Source: Bdellovibrio bacteriovorus HD100
Lineage (GTDB): Bacteria > Bdellovibrionota > Bdellovibrionia > Bdellovibrionales > Bdellovibrionaceae
Length of the DNA: 64,000 nucleotides
Assembly: GCF_000196175.1 (NCBI RefSeq)
Contig: NC_005363.1
Location: 1,488,001-1,552,000, forward strand
Direction of reading: 5' to 3'
Shown here: positions 1 to 8,662 of the stretch, in pieces
Numbering within the stretch: the first letter of the stretch is position 1
How the letters are laid out: every line of letters starts with the position of its first letter
The notes under the pieces: generated by a model
Database searches by the model: none
What the model was told of the DNA's origin: nothing
What the model saw: only the letters and a program-made list of their open reading frames with translations
Program-made: the position numbers and the translations under genes

Positions 1-2
1 GC

Positions 3-254
3 TTCCCGCTGAATGACTGGACAGGGGGCTTCAACGCCTGGAAAAAAGAGGTTCTGCACGGGATTGATCTTTCCACGGTTGAATCCAACGGTTACAGCTT
101 CCAGATCGAATTGAAATACAAAGCTTTGAAAAAGGGTTTCAAAGGGGCGGAGTCTCCGATTGTCTTTGAAGACCGTCGTGTGGGCCAAAGTAAAATGTCT
201 CTGAAAATTGTGCTTGAGGCTTTCTATCGTGTTTGGCTTATGCGTTTTAAATAG
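3..254 (+). CDS. Polyprenol-phosphate mannosyltransferase (GT2), C-terminal part
   Basis: Only the last 83 residues are in the window; the gene begins to the left. The tail contains a pattern typical of dolichol/polyprenol-phosphate mannosyltransferases of glycosyltransferase family 2: a GFNAWKKEVL segment, then NGYSFQIELKYKALKKG, then SPIVFEDRRVGQSKMS and a basic end. In the family this region forms the end of the catalytic domain, which transfers a sugar from a nucleotide donor to a polyprenyl phosphate on the cytoplasmic membrane face. No C-terminal membrane segments follow, so it resembles the short soluble form. The stop overlaps the probable start of the next gene. Exact sugar and acceptor cannot be told. 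Confidence 0.75.
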   Translation, partial: FPLNDWTGGFNAWKKEVLHGIDLSTVESNGYSFQIELKYKALKKGFKGAESPIVFEDRRVGQSKMSLKIVLEAFYRVWLMRFK

Positions 255-1077
255 GGCAGCGCTGCTGCTCTTGATGTTCTTTCTGTTTCCTGTCAGTTTG
301 TGGGCGCAAGCCCAGCAGGCGACGGTGATTCTGGATGGCGCCCTGGTGTATCAGGACGCCGACTTTGATGCGCCGGTCATCACCACTTTGAAAATCGGTT
401 CTGTTTTTAATATCTCCACAAACAAAAAAGGTCCGTTCTATAAGATCCGTCTGAAACCCGGTCATCTGGGGTGGATTTCCGACACGGATATCAAACCGGG
501 CATTATCAAAATTCCCAAGCCGGAGCAGGTCAAGCTGAGCGAAGCCAAGGAAGAGAAAAAGAAAAGGCCTTTCTTTGCCACCCGTTATCGCGGCCCGGTT
601 CTGCAGATGACGAATTTCACTGAAGACACGCTAAGAGAAGAGCGCACTGACAGCCTGTTGTTCTATGGAGTGAAGTTCAACGGCTTTAACACGCTTTTCA
701 GCGGCGAGATCTACACGGACGCCAATATCTTGTTCCACTTCGGTGCGCCCTCGTACTACGAGGACTATACCAAAAAAGCCGCTGACGGTTTTATCTTCAT
801 GACGGACTTTACTTTCCAGACAGTCATCCCCCAGGGCAAAAATTTTATTTACTACTATGGTTTTGGTCCGATGTTTAGGTATTCACACTTCAATATCGAT
901 GTGCCCAGCAACGGCGAAACTTTAAGTTATTCCGCCGATGATATGACTCTCGGAGCGGTGATCGATCTGGGAATTGGCGCCCGCCTGGGCGGCATGTCCT
1001 TACGAACCAATGCGAAATACTACTGGGAACGAACCAAATACTTCGCTTTCGGCCTGAATCTGGGCTGGGATTTTTAA
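229..1077 (+). CDS. Secreted SH3-domain/outer-membrane beta-barrel-like protein
   Basis: A 282-residue protein if translation begins at GTG 229, which has a TTGAGG-like ribosome site about ten bases upstream. An ATG at 274 is the alternative. The N-terminus is a signal peptide (Arg, a run of Leu/Phe, then VSLWAQA). Residues about 30-75 look like a bacterial SH3 domain (alternating beta pattern ending GHLGWISDTDIKPG). A Lys/Glu-rich linker follows, then about 150 residues rich in alternating aromatic and polar residues ending in GLNLGWDF, the pattern of an outer-membrane beta barrel with terminal Phe. It overlaps the upstream glycosyltransferase by 26 bases. Function unknown; a peptidoglycan or envelope binding role is an inference from the SH3 part. 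Confidence 0.65.
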   Translation: MFGLCVLNRAALLLLMFFLFPVSLWAQAQQATVILDGALVYQDADFDAPVITTLKIGSVFNISTNKKGPFYKIRLKPGHLGWISDTDIKPGIIKIPKPEQVKLSEAKEEKKKRPFFATRYRGPVLQMTNFTEDTLREERTDSLLFYGVKFNGFNTLFSGEIYTDANILFHFGAPSYYEDYTKKAADGFIFMTDFTFQTVIPQGKNFIYYYGFGPMFRYSHFNIDVPSNGETLSYSADDMTLGAVIDLGIGARLGGMSLRTNAKYYWERTKYFAFGLNLGWDF

Positions 1078-1157
1078 CGCGCAGCTTCGGAAAAAGTAAG
1101 CTGGTACCTTTTGTGGAAGCGAGGTGTTATGAAGGCGCTTCTTAGAGGGGGCTCTTT

Positions 1158-1733
1158 GTGCGTTTGGCTGCATTGTTTTTTGTCATTCTTTTTAGTTCTG
1201 TTTCTTTTGCGGGTGGGGACATTGAGCCTTACTTCGAGGCTTTGAAAAATTCCGGTGCTAATTTTGAACCTGACGGCACTGTTTGTGAGGAAATTGCCCG
1301 TCTTGAAGTCACCAAAGAATTTGGTGATGCTTATGAAGTGACCACCGGGGTGGAATACAGCCTGGGGGAAGACACTTTAGGAGAGCTTGATGTGGTGGTG
1401 TTTGAGAAATCCACGCATAAAGTCGTTCTGGTGGCCGAGGTGAAGTGCTGGAAGAATCTGCAGCAGGCCATGGATAAGCTGAAAGCTCAGCGTGACCGTT
1501 TTACATGGAATTTGACCAAACACGCCAATCACATTCAGTTTCAGCCGGATACAGGTCTGAACTTCCGTGTGGAGGACTTCCAGGGGCCGTTTAAATTCCG
1601 CGCTATTTCTCAGTTTGGCGGTCTTAAAAAGGGCTTTGATCAAGAGATCCAACTGACCTTGACCGAGGTCAAACAACTGCGCTCCAAACTGCTGAAATGT
1701 CAGGCTTGGGGCGAGTGTCTGCGCCCACAATAG
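1158..1733 (+). CDS. Secreted PD-(D/E)XK nuclease-like protein
   Basis: A 191-residue protein starting at GTG 1158 behind a strong AGAGGGGG ribosome site. Residues 1-18 are a signal peptide (MRLAALFFVILFSSVSFA). Around residues 43-100 the sequence has the layout of the PD-(D/E)XK nuclease core: a helix with Glu (CEEIARLEV), then GELDVVVF with the metal-binding Asp, then VAEVKCWKN with the E-x-K motif, then a Gln-containing helix. The fold is used by many DNA and RNA nucleases; here the export signal would place it in the periplasm or outside the cell. Four Cys residues in the mature part could pair after export. Substrate unknown. Confidence is moderate because the family is recognised by motif spacing only. 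Confidence 0.55.
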   Translation: MRLAALFFVILFSSVSFAGGDIEPYFEALKNSGANFEPDGTVCEEIARLEVTKEFGDAYEVTTGVEYSLGEDTLGELDVVVFEKSTHKVVLVAEVKCWKNLQQAMDKLKAQRDRFTWNLTKHANHIQFQPDTGLNFRVEDFQGPFKFRAISQFGGLKKGFDQEIQLTLTEVKQLRSKLLKCQAWGECLRPQ

Positions 1734-1757
1734 TCCTTTGACTTGAGGGGGGAGCTC

Positions 1758-3638
1758 ATGCAAATTCCCCCTATGTCGATCCAGATTTTATCCCCTGAAG
1801 TTGTTGACCAAATCGCCGCGGGCGAGGTGGTGGAGCGTCCTGCTCATCTCGTCAAAGAACTTGTGGAAAACAGCATCGATGCCGGCGCCACCCGCGTGCA
1901 CGTGGAATTCTACGACGGCGGCCGCATCGTCAAGGTGATCGACAACGGCAAGGGGATGTCCCCGGAAGATTTGCCCAAATCCCTGGAACGATTCGCAACC
2001 AGCAAAATCTCAAAAACCGATGACCTGTGGTCTTTGCGCACTTTCGGTTTCCGCGGCGAAGCTTTGGCCAGTATCGCCTCTGTCAGCAAGCTGACACTGA
2101 CTTCGCGTCGTGCCGGGGATGAACAGGCCCATCAGCTGATCAGTGAATACGGAAAAAGAAAAGAGATCGACAAAGTCGGCGGCTCGCAAGGCACGACCAT
2201 CCTGATTGAAAACCTTTTCGACAACACTCCGGCGCGTTTGAAATTCCTGAAGTCTGATTCGGCTGAAAACTCGGCGATCAAGACGACCTTGAAGGCGATG
2301 GCCTTGTCTCATTACGATGTCGAGTTCCGCATTCAGGAAAACGGCAAGCTTGTGGCGTTCTGGCCGGCGTGTAAATCCCGCAAGGACCGTGTTGAACAAA
2401 TTCTTGAAATCAAACCTCTGTTCGAAGGCGAAGCTTCCCGCGAAAACGTGAAGGCCTATGCGGTGTTTGCCGATCCTCATAACGTCGCCAAGACTTCAAA
2501 AAATATCTGGCTGTTTGCGCAAAATCGCTGGATCCAGGATCGCAGTCTGCAGGCGGCCGTGAACGAAGCCTATCGCAGTCTTCTGATGCACGGAGAATAT
2601 CCGATTGCCGCCGTGTGGGTGGAAGTGGATCCGGACTGTGTGGATGTGAACATTCACCCGACAAAATCCCAGGTGAAATTCCAGGATCCGTCCCTGGCAT
2701 TCCGTGCTGTGGCGGCGGCTTTGCGTGGCACGCTGGAGCAGGCACCCTGGATCAAACGCTCGGATGTGGCAACGCAGAATGTGACCATGCCGCTTACGCA
2801 GAACTCTTCTGAGGAGTTTAAATCCACTGACGGGCTTCCGAACTTTGCTTCGCAACCCATGCCTCAGCAGAATCTGCGCTTCCAGGACAATTCTTTGGAA
2901 GTGACTCAGTTCCAGAAAAAAGAATTCAGCTTCCCGGCGTCCAGTTTTCCGGTCTCATCATTGCAGCAGCCGCAGACCACTTATCAGGCCCTGGCTGAGT
3001 CGGCGGCTCAGCGTGAATCCTTTGCTCCGAAAGCGGAGGAGGCTTCACTGGGTTACTGGTCTTCTTTGGAGGTTCTGGGGCAGGCGAATTTGACTTACAT
3101 CGTGACTCAGTCCAGAGACAAGCTGGTGTTCGTGGATCAGCACGCCGCTCACGAGCGTGTGGTGTTTGAAAAACTGATGAATGCCTGGAAGGGTGGGAAG
3201 GTTGATATTCAAGACTTCCTGTTCCCCCTGGCGATTGATATGTCTCCGGAAAAAGTCGAAGGTCTTTTGACCATGGCCAAAGAAATGGAACGCCTGGGTG
3301 TTTTCATTGAAGCTTTGGGTCCGGGCACGGTTGGTGTTAAAGCCGCCCCGTTGATGATCAAAGAATCCAGCCTCAGCGGTGTTTTGGACAAGATGGCGAC
3401 CGAGATCGTGGATCAGGGCGGCAGTTATTCTTTGGAAAGAACTGTGGGCGACATTTGTGCCACGATGGCGTGCCATTCCGTGGTGCGGGCAGGGCAGTCT
3501 TTAAGTCCGGATCAGATGCGCAGTCTGCTTCGTGACATGGACATGTTCCCGCTTTCAAGCTTCTGTCCTCACGGTCGCCCGGTCAGTGTGGAGTACCCGT
3601 ACTACAAGCTGGAAAAAGATTTCGGACGAATAGTTTAA
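1758..3638 (+). CDS. mutL: DNA mismatch repair protein MutL, endonuclease type
   Basis: 626 residues. ATG 1758 is chosen because a GGGGGGAG site sits four bases before it. The N-terminal GHKL ATPase shows ENSIDAGA, DNGKGM, FATSKI and TFGFRGEALASI, then DNTPARLKFLKS. A Gln/Ser/Pro-rich linker spans about residues 330-430. The C-terminal dimerisation domain carries DQHAAHERVVFE, the metal-binding signature of latent-endonuclease MutL proteins, plus ACHSVVRAG and CPHGRP. Known biology: MutL couples MutS mismatch recognition to strand incision, and this class nicks DNA itself rather than recruiting MutH. No mutS or mutH is in the window. Its stop overlaps the miaA start (TAATG), so the two are probably co-transcribed. 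Confidence 0.97.
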   Translation: MQIPPMSIQILSPEVVDQIAAGEVVERPAHLVKELVENSIDAGATRVHVEFYDGGRIVKVIDNGKGMSPEDLPKSLERFATSKISKTDDLWSLRTFGFRGEALASIASVSKLTLTSRRAGDEQAHQLISEYGKRKEIDKVGGSQGTTILIENLFDNTPARLKFLKSDSAENSAIKTTLKAMALSHYDVEFRIQENGKLVAFWPACKSRKDRVEQILEIKPLFEGEASRENVKAYAVFADPHNVAKTSKNIWLFAQNRWIQDRSLQAAVNEAYRSLLMHGEYPIAAVWVEVDPDCVDVNIHPTKSQVKFQDPSLAFRAVAAALRGTLEQAPWIKRSDVATQNVTMPLTQNSSEEFKSTDGLPNFASQPMPQQNLRFQDNSLEVTQFQKKEFSFPASSFPVSSLQQPQTTYQALAESAAQRESFAPKAEEASLGYWSSLEVLGQANLTYIVTQSRDKLVFVDQHAAHERVVFEKLMNAWKGGKVDIQDFLFPLAIDMSPEKVEGLLTMAKEMERLGVFIEALGPGTVGVKAAPLMIKESSLSGVLDKMATEIVDQGGSYSLERTVGDICATMACHSVVRAGQSLSPDQMRSLLRDMDMFPLSSFCPHGRPVSVEYPYYKLEKDFGRIV

Positions 3639-4564
3639 TGGCGAAAAGGCATGTGATTTTTGTTGTCGGCTCCACGGCCACCGGGAAATCCGAGTGGGCG
3701 CTGAAGCTTGCGCAAGAATTCAACGGCGTCATCGTCAATTGTGATTCGGTTCAGCTGTATAAGAAACTGGATATCGGTTCGGCCAAACCCAGCAAGGCAG
3801 AGCAGGCCTTGGTGCCGCACTATCTGCTGGATTATGTAAATCCGCCGGAAGAAATGACGGCCGGGAATTACTGCCGTGATTTTTACGCCATTCTAGAAGA
3901 GATCCCCGCCGACAAGCCGGTGTTTGTGGTGGGCGGTACTGGTTTTTATTTTATGGCCATTGAAAAGGGCATGTATCCGGTGATCCCGGTCCCGGTAGAA
4001 ATTCAGGCCCAGGTGGCCCTTGAGCTTGAAACTGAAGAAGGCGCCATCCGCCTGCACGCCGAAATGATGAAGGCCGATCCTGAATACGGCGCCAAGATTC
4101 ATCTGGCAGATCGCTATCGTATCGGGCGGGCGATTGAACTGATTCGCAGCCAGGGAAAAAGTGTCACGCAGATTCAAGCCGAATTTGAGTCCCAGCGAAA
4201 GCCGTTCCCGTTTCCGCTGTTGAAGATCGGTCCGAGTTGGGATCGCGAAGTGCTGCGCGAACGCATCGGGCAGCGCGTGGAAAAGATGCTCGCTGCCGGA
4301 TTGATTGAAGAGGTTCAGGGGCTTCTCGATGAAGGTCTGGCTTCATGGGCACCGATCAGCAGTGTGGGCTATAAAGAGACACTCGAATATCTGCGTGGGG
4401 GAATAAGTCTTTCGCAGCTGCAGGAAGAGATCACGACAAACACTCACCAGCTCGCCAAAAGACAGAGAACTTGGTTTCAGCGAGACAAAGACATTCAGTG
4501 GTTCGATGGGGCCTCGGGTTTTGCTGAGGTTCGAACCGTGGTCGAGAAATTTCTCAAACCTTGA
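3638..4564 (+). CDS. miaA: tRNA dimethylallyltransferase MiaA
   Basis: 308 residues. MiaA adds a dimethylallyl group to N6 of A37 in tRNAs reading codons that begin with U. The P-loop GSTATGKSEW is at the N-terminus, followed by the family segment DSVQLYKKLDIGSAKPS and by VGGTGFYFMA, where prenyl transfer and tRNA contacts are made. The C-terminal RQRTWFQRDKDIQWFDG is also typical. The start codon overlaps the mutL stop. The mutL-miaA pairing is common in bacteria, so the context supports the call. Length is normal for the family. Confidence 0.97.
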   Translation: MAKRHVIFVVGSTATGKSEWALKLAQEFNGVIVNCDSVQLYKKLDIGSAKPSKAEQALVPHYLLDYVNPPEEMTAGNYCRDFYAILEEIPADKPVFVVGGTGFYFMAIEKGMYPVIPVPVEIQAQVALELETEEGAIRLHAEMMKADPEYGAKIHLADRYRIGRAIELIRSQGKSVTQIQAEFESQRKPFPFPLLKIGPSWDREVLRERIGQRVEKMLAAGLIEEVQGLLDEGLASWAPISSVGYKETLEYLRGGISLSQLQEEITTNTHQLAKRQRTWFQRDKDIQWFDGASGFAEVRTVVEKFLKP

Positions 4565-4600
4565 CCCTGATTCGGTGGAAAGCCGAGAATAGAGGTAATT

Positions 4601-5479
4601 ATGAAAAGCATGACTGGGTACGGCACCGCAAGAGTTCAGACTAAAGACGTCACTGTGGAAGTGAGCATCCGTTCCGTGAACGGACGTTTCCTGGAGCCAC
4701 GTTTTCACCTGCCTCGTGAATTTGTTTCTTATGAAGGGGAGTTGAAGAAGATTCTGAGTGGAACCCTTCATCGTGGCACGGTGGATGTTTTCGTTTCCCG
4801 CCGTGTGAAGAACACGGCCAGCAAGGCGCAGATGACCGTGAACGATGCCTTGGCCAAGAAATACATGTCCGCTTATAAGCATCTTTCCAAAGAGTTGGGC
4901 GTGCCCTTTAATGTTCACCTTGAGGTGGTGGCAAGACTGCCTGAAATCATCAAAGTTGAAGAAACCTATGAGCTTTTCACTGGTGAAGACAAGATTCTGA
5001 AAAAAGCATTCACCGAAGCTTGTTCCAACTGCGACAAGGAACGCGCCCGCGAAGGCAAATCCCTGCAAAAGGATCTGCAAAAACTGCTGGTGGCTCTGGA
5101 AAAACAAGTGAAGATTATCAGTGAGTTGCGTGGCGAAGCCAATGCGCAACTTCAGGACCGTTACGAGCAAAAAGTTCGTGCGCGCCTTAAAGGCAGTGAA
5201 ATCGATTCCGCCCGTTTGTCCCAGGAAATCGTGATTCAGCTGGAAAAAGCCGACATCAACGAAGAGCTGAGCCGTCTTGCGGAACACATCAAGAACTACC
5301 GTCAGTTGGTGGGCTCGGTCACCGCTGAAGGTAAAAAGCTGGATTTCTATACCCAGGAATTGCTGCGTGAGGTGAATACCATTGGGTCAAAGTCTCAGGT
5401 AGCCAAGATCACTGCGGCTGTGGTAGAAGCAAAAACCCTTATTGAAAGACTTAGAGAACAGGTTCAAAACGTTCAGTAA
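4601..5479 (+). CDS. yicC: YicC/YloC family endoribonuclease
   Basis: 292 residues, beginning MKSMTGYGTA, the hallmark start of the YicC/YloC family. Later landmarks are VNGRFLEPRF near the start and, near the C-terminus, GKKLDFYTQELLREVNTIGSKS. Work on E. coli YicC describes it as an oligomeric endoribonuclease affecting small RNA stability; activity here is inferred from family membership. An AGAGG ribosome site lies about five bases upstream. It is followed after two bases by gmk, a neighbour pairing seen in many bacteria, so the two are likely translated from one message. Confidence 0.93.
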   Translation: MKSMTGYGTARVQTKDVTVEVSIRSVNGRFLEPRFHLPREFVSYEGELKKILSGTLHRGTVDVFVSRRVKNTASKAQMTVNDALAKKYMSAYKHLSKELGVPFNVHLEVVARLPEIIKVEETYELFTGEDKILKKAFTEACSNCDKERAREGKSLQKDLQKLLVALEKQVKIISELRGEANAQLQDRYEQKVRARLKGSEIDSARLSQEIVIQLEKADINEELSRLAEHIKNYRQLVGSVTAEGKKLDFYTQELLREVNTIGSKSQVAKITAAVVEAKTLIERLREQVQNVQ

Positions 5480-5481
5480 TT

Positions 5482-6039
5482 ATGAAAACTCGCATGATTA
5501 TCGTCGCCGCTCCAAGTGGCGCAGGAAAAAGCAGCTTTGTCGAAAGGATCACCCGGGAGGATTCCCGATTGGTGGATATCGTCACTTTCACAACGCGCTC
5601 TATCCGCCAGGGAGAGACGCCGGGTCTGCAGTACAATTTCATTGATCATGCTGATTTTGAACAGAAGATCAAAGAGGGCTTCTTTGTGGAGTGGGCGAAG
5701 GTTCACACCAATTTCTATGGAACCTCATATTCGTCCCTGGAAACAGCCTGGAATCAGGGTAAAACCGCCATTATGGACATCGACATCCAGGGTGTGGCGA
5801 CCTTTAAGTCCAAGTTCCCGGACGCTAAAACCGTCTTTATCCATCCCCCGAGTATTGACGAGCTGCGTCGTCGCATTGAAAAGCGCGATGGCAAGGTCCC
5901 TGCGGACATTGAAGTTCGTATGGCCAATGCCGAAAAGGAGATCCGTGAGGCCTCCAAGTTCGATTATCAGATCGTCAACGACGTGTTTGAGAAATCCTAT
6001 GGGGAATTTAAGAAAATCGTTGAAGATTTGCTAGCTTAG
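5482..6039 (+). CDS. gmk: Guanylate kinase
   Basis: 185 residues. It phosphorylates GMP to GDP with ATP. The P-loop is [10 protein letters not shown] at residues 8-17; TTRSIRQGE provides the GMP-binding Arg and Ser region; the DIDIQG segment and the late R-R-I-E-K-R stretch of the lid follow. Its length is slightly below the typical 200 residues but all core motifs are present. It starts two bases after yicC and precedes rpoZ, the common gmk-rpoZ-spoT order. That order joins guanine nucleotide supply, RNA polymerase assembly and (p)ppGpp metabolism. Confidence 0.97.
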   Translation: MKTRMIIVAAPSGAGKSSFVERITREDSRLVDIVTFTTRSIRQGETPGLQYNFIDHADFEQKIKEGFFVEWAKVHTNFYGTSYSSLETAWNQGKTAIMDIDIQGVATFKSKFPDAKTVFIHPPSIDELRRRIEKRDGKVPADIEVRMANAEKEIREASKFDYQIVNDVFEKSYGEFKKIVEDLLA

Positions 6040-6074
6040 CTGTAATTTGGCCTGATCTATTTGCTGGAGGCGTA

Positions 6075-6314
6075 ATGGCTCGTGTAACCGTTGAAGATTG
6101 CTTGGAAAAAGTACCTAACAGATTTGCCCTTGTTTTGATGGTTGCAAAACGTGCGAAGCAACTTCTGAAAGGTGCAGAAGCGACAGTTTCCACTCGTAGC
6201 AACAAGTACATCGTAAGCTCCCTGCGTGAAGTTGCGATGGGCAACGTGGGCTACCAGGACAGCCTGGATGCAAACGAAGCTATCCGTCAGATCGAAAAGG
6301 ATCTGAACAAGTAA
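6075..6314 (+). CDS. rpoZ: RNA polymerase omega subunit
   Basis: 79 residues, [20 protein letters not shown] start, with RAKQL and the central helix typical of omega. The subunit helps fold and hold beta-prime in RNA polymerase and, in proteobacteria, is part of one ppGpp binding site. An excellent CTGGAGGCG ribosome site precedes the ATG. The middle region is more divergent than the N-terminus, as usual. It lies between gmk and the (p)ppGpp synthetase/hydrolase and is followed by an intrinsic terminator, so the mutL-to-rpoZ run may end here. Confidence 0.96.
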   Translation: MARVTVEDCLEKVPNRFALVLMVAKRAKQLLKGAEATVSTRSNKYIVSSLREVAMGNVGYQDSLDANEAIRQIEKDLNK

Positions 6315-6354
6315 TCACATTAAAGGCGCAAGCCCCATTTATGTGAACCCAATG

Positions 6355-6380
6355 AAGGGAGGCGGAAGTCTCCCTTTTTG
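6355..6380 (+). terminator. Intrinsic terminator after rpoZ
   Basis: AAGGGAG (6355-6361) pairs with CTCCCTT (6370-6376) across an eight-base loop and is followed by T residues. It lies 40 bases after the rpoZ stop. A second, weaker repeat, TCACAT...ATGTGA, sits just before it. Confidence 0.85.
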
Positions 6381-6445
6381 CGTTTTCTGGACGCCTGTAA
6401 TTCTTCGTTGGACACCCCTCTGGGGTCAGGTAAGCTATAGGGAAT

Positions 6446-8662
6446 ATGTTTAATTTCCTGAAAGAGGATGGCTTAACCAACAAGCCGGTCAAAACAGTCG
6501 ACGATCTGCTGGCGCGCATTCGAGTCTATTATCCGAATGCAGATCTCAAAATTATTGAGAAGGCCTATTCATTCTCTGAGAAAATGCACGAAGGCCAAAT
6601 CCGCCGCAGCGGTGAACCTTACATTTCTCATCCTCTTTCGGTTGCCGCAATCTTGGCGGACTTCCATTTGGATCTGGACACCATTGCCACCGGTCTTCTG
6701 CATGACACCGTTGAAGACACCGCGGCCACGCTGGAAGACATTCGCCGCGAGTTCGGTGATGTGATCGCGCACCTGGTGGACGGGGTGACCAAGATCGGTC
6801 AGATGAAGTTCAAGAACAGCCACGAAAAGCAGGGTGAAAACATCCGCAAAATGATCGTGGCCATGGGTAAAGACGTGCGCGTCGTTCTGGTGAAGCTGGC
6901 TGATCGCCTTCACAACATGCGAACTTTGAATTTCATGCCGTTTGAAAAACAAGAGCGCATCGCTCTTGAAACATTGGAAATCTATTGTCCGCTGGCAGGG
7001 CGCATGGGTATCAGTGCGCTGAAGATTGAGCTGGAAGACCTGTGCTTCCGTTACTATCGCCCGGACATGTACTATGAACTTGTCCAGCAGATTAAAAAGA
7101 CCGAAGCCGAGCAGAATAGATATATCGAGGAAGTGAAGCATCTGATCGGAAAAGAACTGACCAAAGCCGGCTTCCGTTATGAAGTCTATGGGCGTTCCAA
7201 ACACTTGTGGTCCATCTACCGAAAAATGCAATCCCGTAACATCGACTACGATCAGGTATACGATGTTCTGGCATTCCGTGTGCTGGTTGAATCCGTGGCG
7301 GAATGTTATGCCGCTCTGGGGCTGGTCCACTCGCTGTGGAAGCCGATCCCGGGTCGTTTTAAAGACTTCATCGCGATGCCCAAGGCCAATAACTATCAGT
7401 CCCTGCACACGACCGTCATGGGCCCGGGCGGGGAGCGCATCGAGATTCAAATCCGTACCAGTGAAATGCATCTGGTTGCGGAAAAAGGTATCGCCGCTCA
7501 CTGGAAGTACAAAGAGCGCGGCAAGATGATGGACGACGGTGATTTGCAGCAGGCCAACTGGCTGCGTGATCTGGTGTCGTGGCATCAGAACGTGCGCAAT
7601 CCTGACGAATTCCTGGACACCGTCAAAACGGATTTGTTCGAAACTGAAATTTACGTTTTCACTCCGACCGGAGATGTTCGTGAATTCCCTGAAGGGGCCA
7701 CCCCGGTGGACTTTGCCTTCGCGGTTCACACGGAGCTTGGCAACCGCATTGTCGGGGCCCGCGTGAACGGCAAAATGGTGCCGCTGAAATATCAGCTGCA
7801 AAACGGGGACACAGTCGAAGTTGTCACTTCCAAAACCCAGGTGCCTTCCAAGGACTGGTTGAAATTTGTCGTTACCAATAAAGCCAAATCCAAAATCCGC
7901 GCCTTCGTCAAAGAAGAGCAGCGCCGTCGTGCGATCATGCTGGGTAAAGAACTGGTGGAAAAAGAATTCCGCAAGTTCGGCATGGCTGCCGTGAAGTATC
8001 TGAAAGGCCCGGCCTTTGAAGCCTATCTGAAGGACCACGGCCTGGCGGATCTGGATGAGTTGTACGTGACCGTGGGTTACGGAAAACTTGAAACGCGCAT
8101 TCTGGTGGAAAGACTTTCCCCGGAAAATATCGCCAAAGAAGCGGCCAAAACCGAAGACACGACCTTTATGGAAAGAGTCATGCGTGCCGCGACTCAAAAA
8201 ACACGCAAGACCAATTCCCTTATCAGTGTGGACGGCATGGATGACGTGCTGGTGCACTATGCAAAATGCTGTCATCCGATCCCGGGGGATCCGATCGTGG
8301 GCTTTATCAGCCGTGGCCGTGGTATCTCCATTCACCGCAGCGACTGCCGCAAGGCTTTTGAATTCGATCAGCTTCGCAAAGTCGATGTGACCTGGAATGT
8401 GAAACAAGCCGGAGAAGGCCAGGAGCGCATTGTGCGCCTGAAGATCATCTCCCAGGACGTGCCGGGATTGCTAAAACTGATGTCAGAAGCCTTTGCCCAG
8501 CAGGGGATCAATATTCAGTCAGCCCAGATCCGCACGACCAAGGATAAAAAAGCCGTGTGTAACTTCGAGGTCAGCGTTCAGAATGCGAGCCAGTTGAACC
8601 AGGCGGTGTTTGAAATCCAGAAGATCAAGGGGATCATTGGGGTCACCCGTGTTATTCACTAA
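6446..8662 (+). CDS. spoT: Bifunctional (p)ppGpp synthetase/hydrolase (RSH)
   Basis: 738 residues. Domains in order: HD hydrolase with HDTVED (residues about 78-83) intact; synthetase with YGRSKHLWSIYRK, YDVLAFRVLV and KANNYQSLHTT; TGS domain (IYVFTPTGDVREFPEGATP); a helical and Cys-containing region (KCCHPIPGD); C-terminal ACT domain (VPGLLKLMSEAFAQQGINI). The synthetase loop reads RFKD, the RXKD form found in bifunctional enzymes rather than the EXDD of mono-functional RelA. Both hydrolysis and synthesis of (p)ppGpp are therefore expected. The gene sits after the rpoZ terminator and probably has its own promoter just upstream. It could equally be labelled rel. Confidence 0.95.
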   Translation: MFNFLKEDGLTNKPVKTVDDLLARIRVYYPNADLKIIEKAYSFSEKMHEGQIRRSGEPYISHPLSVAAILADFHLDLDTIATGLLHDTVEDTAATLEDIRREFGDVIAHLVDGVTKIGQMKFKNSHEKQGENIRKMIVAMGKDVRVVLVKLADRLHNMRTLNFMPFEKQERIALETLEIYCPLAGRMGISALKIELEDLCFRYYRPDMYYELVQQIKKTEAEQNRYIEEVKHLIGKELTKAGFRYEVYGRSKHLWSIYRKMQSRNIDYDQVYDVLAFRVLVESVAECYAALGLVHSLWKPIPGRFKDFIAMPKANNYQSLHTTVMGPGGERIEIQIRTSEMHLVAEKGIAAHWKYKERGKMMDDGDLQQANWLRDLVSWHQNVRNPDEFLDTVKTDLFETEIYVFTPTGDVREFPEGATPVDFAFAVHTELGNRIVGARVNGKMVPLKYQLQNGDTVEVVTSKTQVPSKDWLKFVVTNKAKSKIRAFVKEEQRRRAIMLGKELVEKEFRKFGMAAVKYLKGPAFEAYLKDHGLADLDELYVTVGYGKLETRILVERLSPENIAKEAAKTEDTTFMERVMRAATQKTRKTNSLISVDGMDDVLVHYAKCCHPIPGDPIVGFISRGRGISIHRSDCRKAFEFDQLRKVDVTWNVKQAGEGQERIVRLKIISQDVPGLLKLMSEAFAQQGINIQSAQIRTTKDKKAVCNFEVSVQNASQLNQAVFEIQKIKGIIGVTRVIH

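Noticed and set aside
208-228. TTG 208 as start of the SH3/barrel protein
   Set aside because: No ribosome site, and it would lengthen the signal peptide's N-region; GTG 229 has a better site.
6408-6436. Sigma70-type promoter TTGGAC-17-TAAGCT before the (p)ppGpp gene
   Set aside because: The -10 matches only three of six bases and would put the transcript start at the start codon; TAAGCT recurs at other intergenic sites with no matching -35.
6569-8407. Long open frame antisense to the (p)ppGpp gene; similar ones antisense to gspD (38114-40003), ccsA (47974-49518), actC (53466-54806) and thrS (59782-61284)
   Set aside because: They mirror codon structure of clearly conserved genes, show no recognisable domain, have His/Gln/Arg-rich composition and lack ribosome sites.
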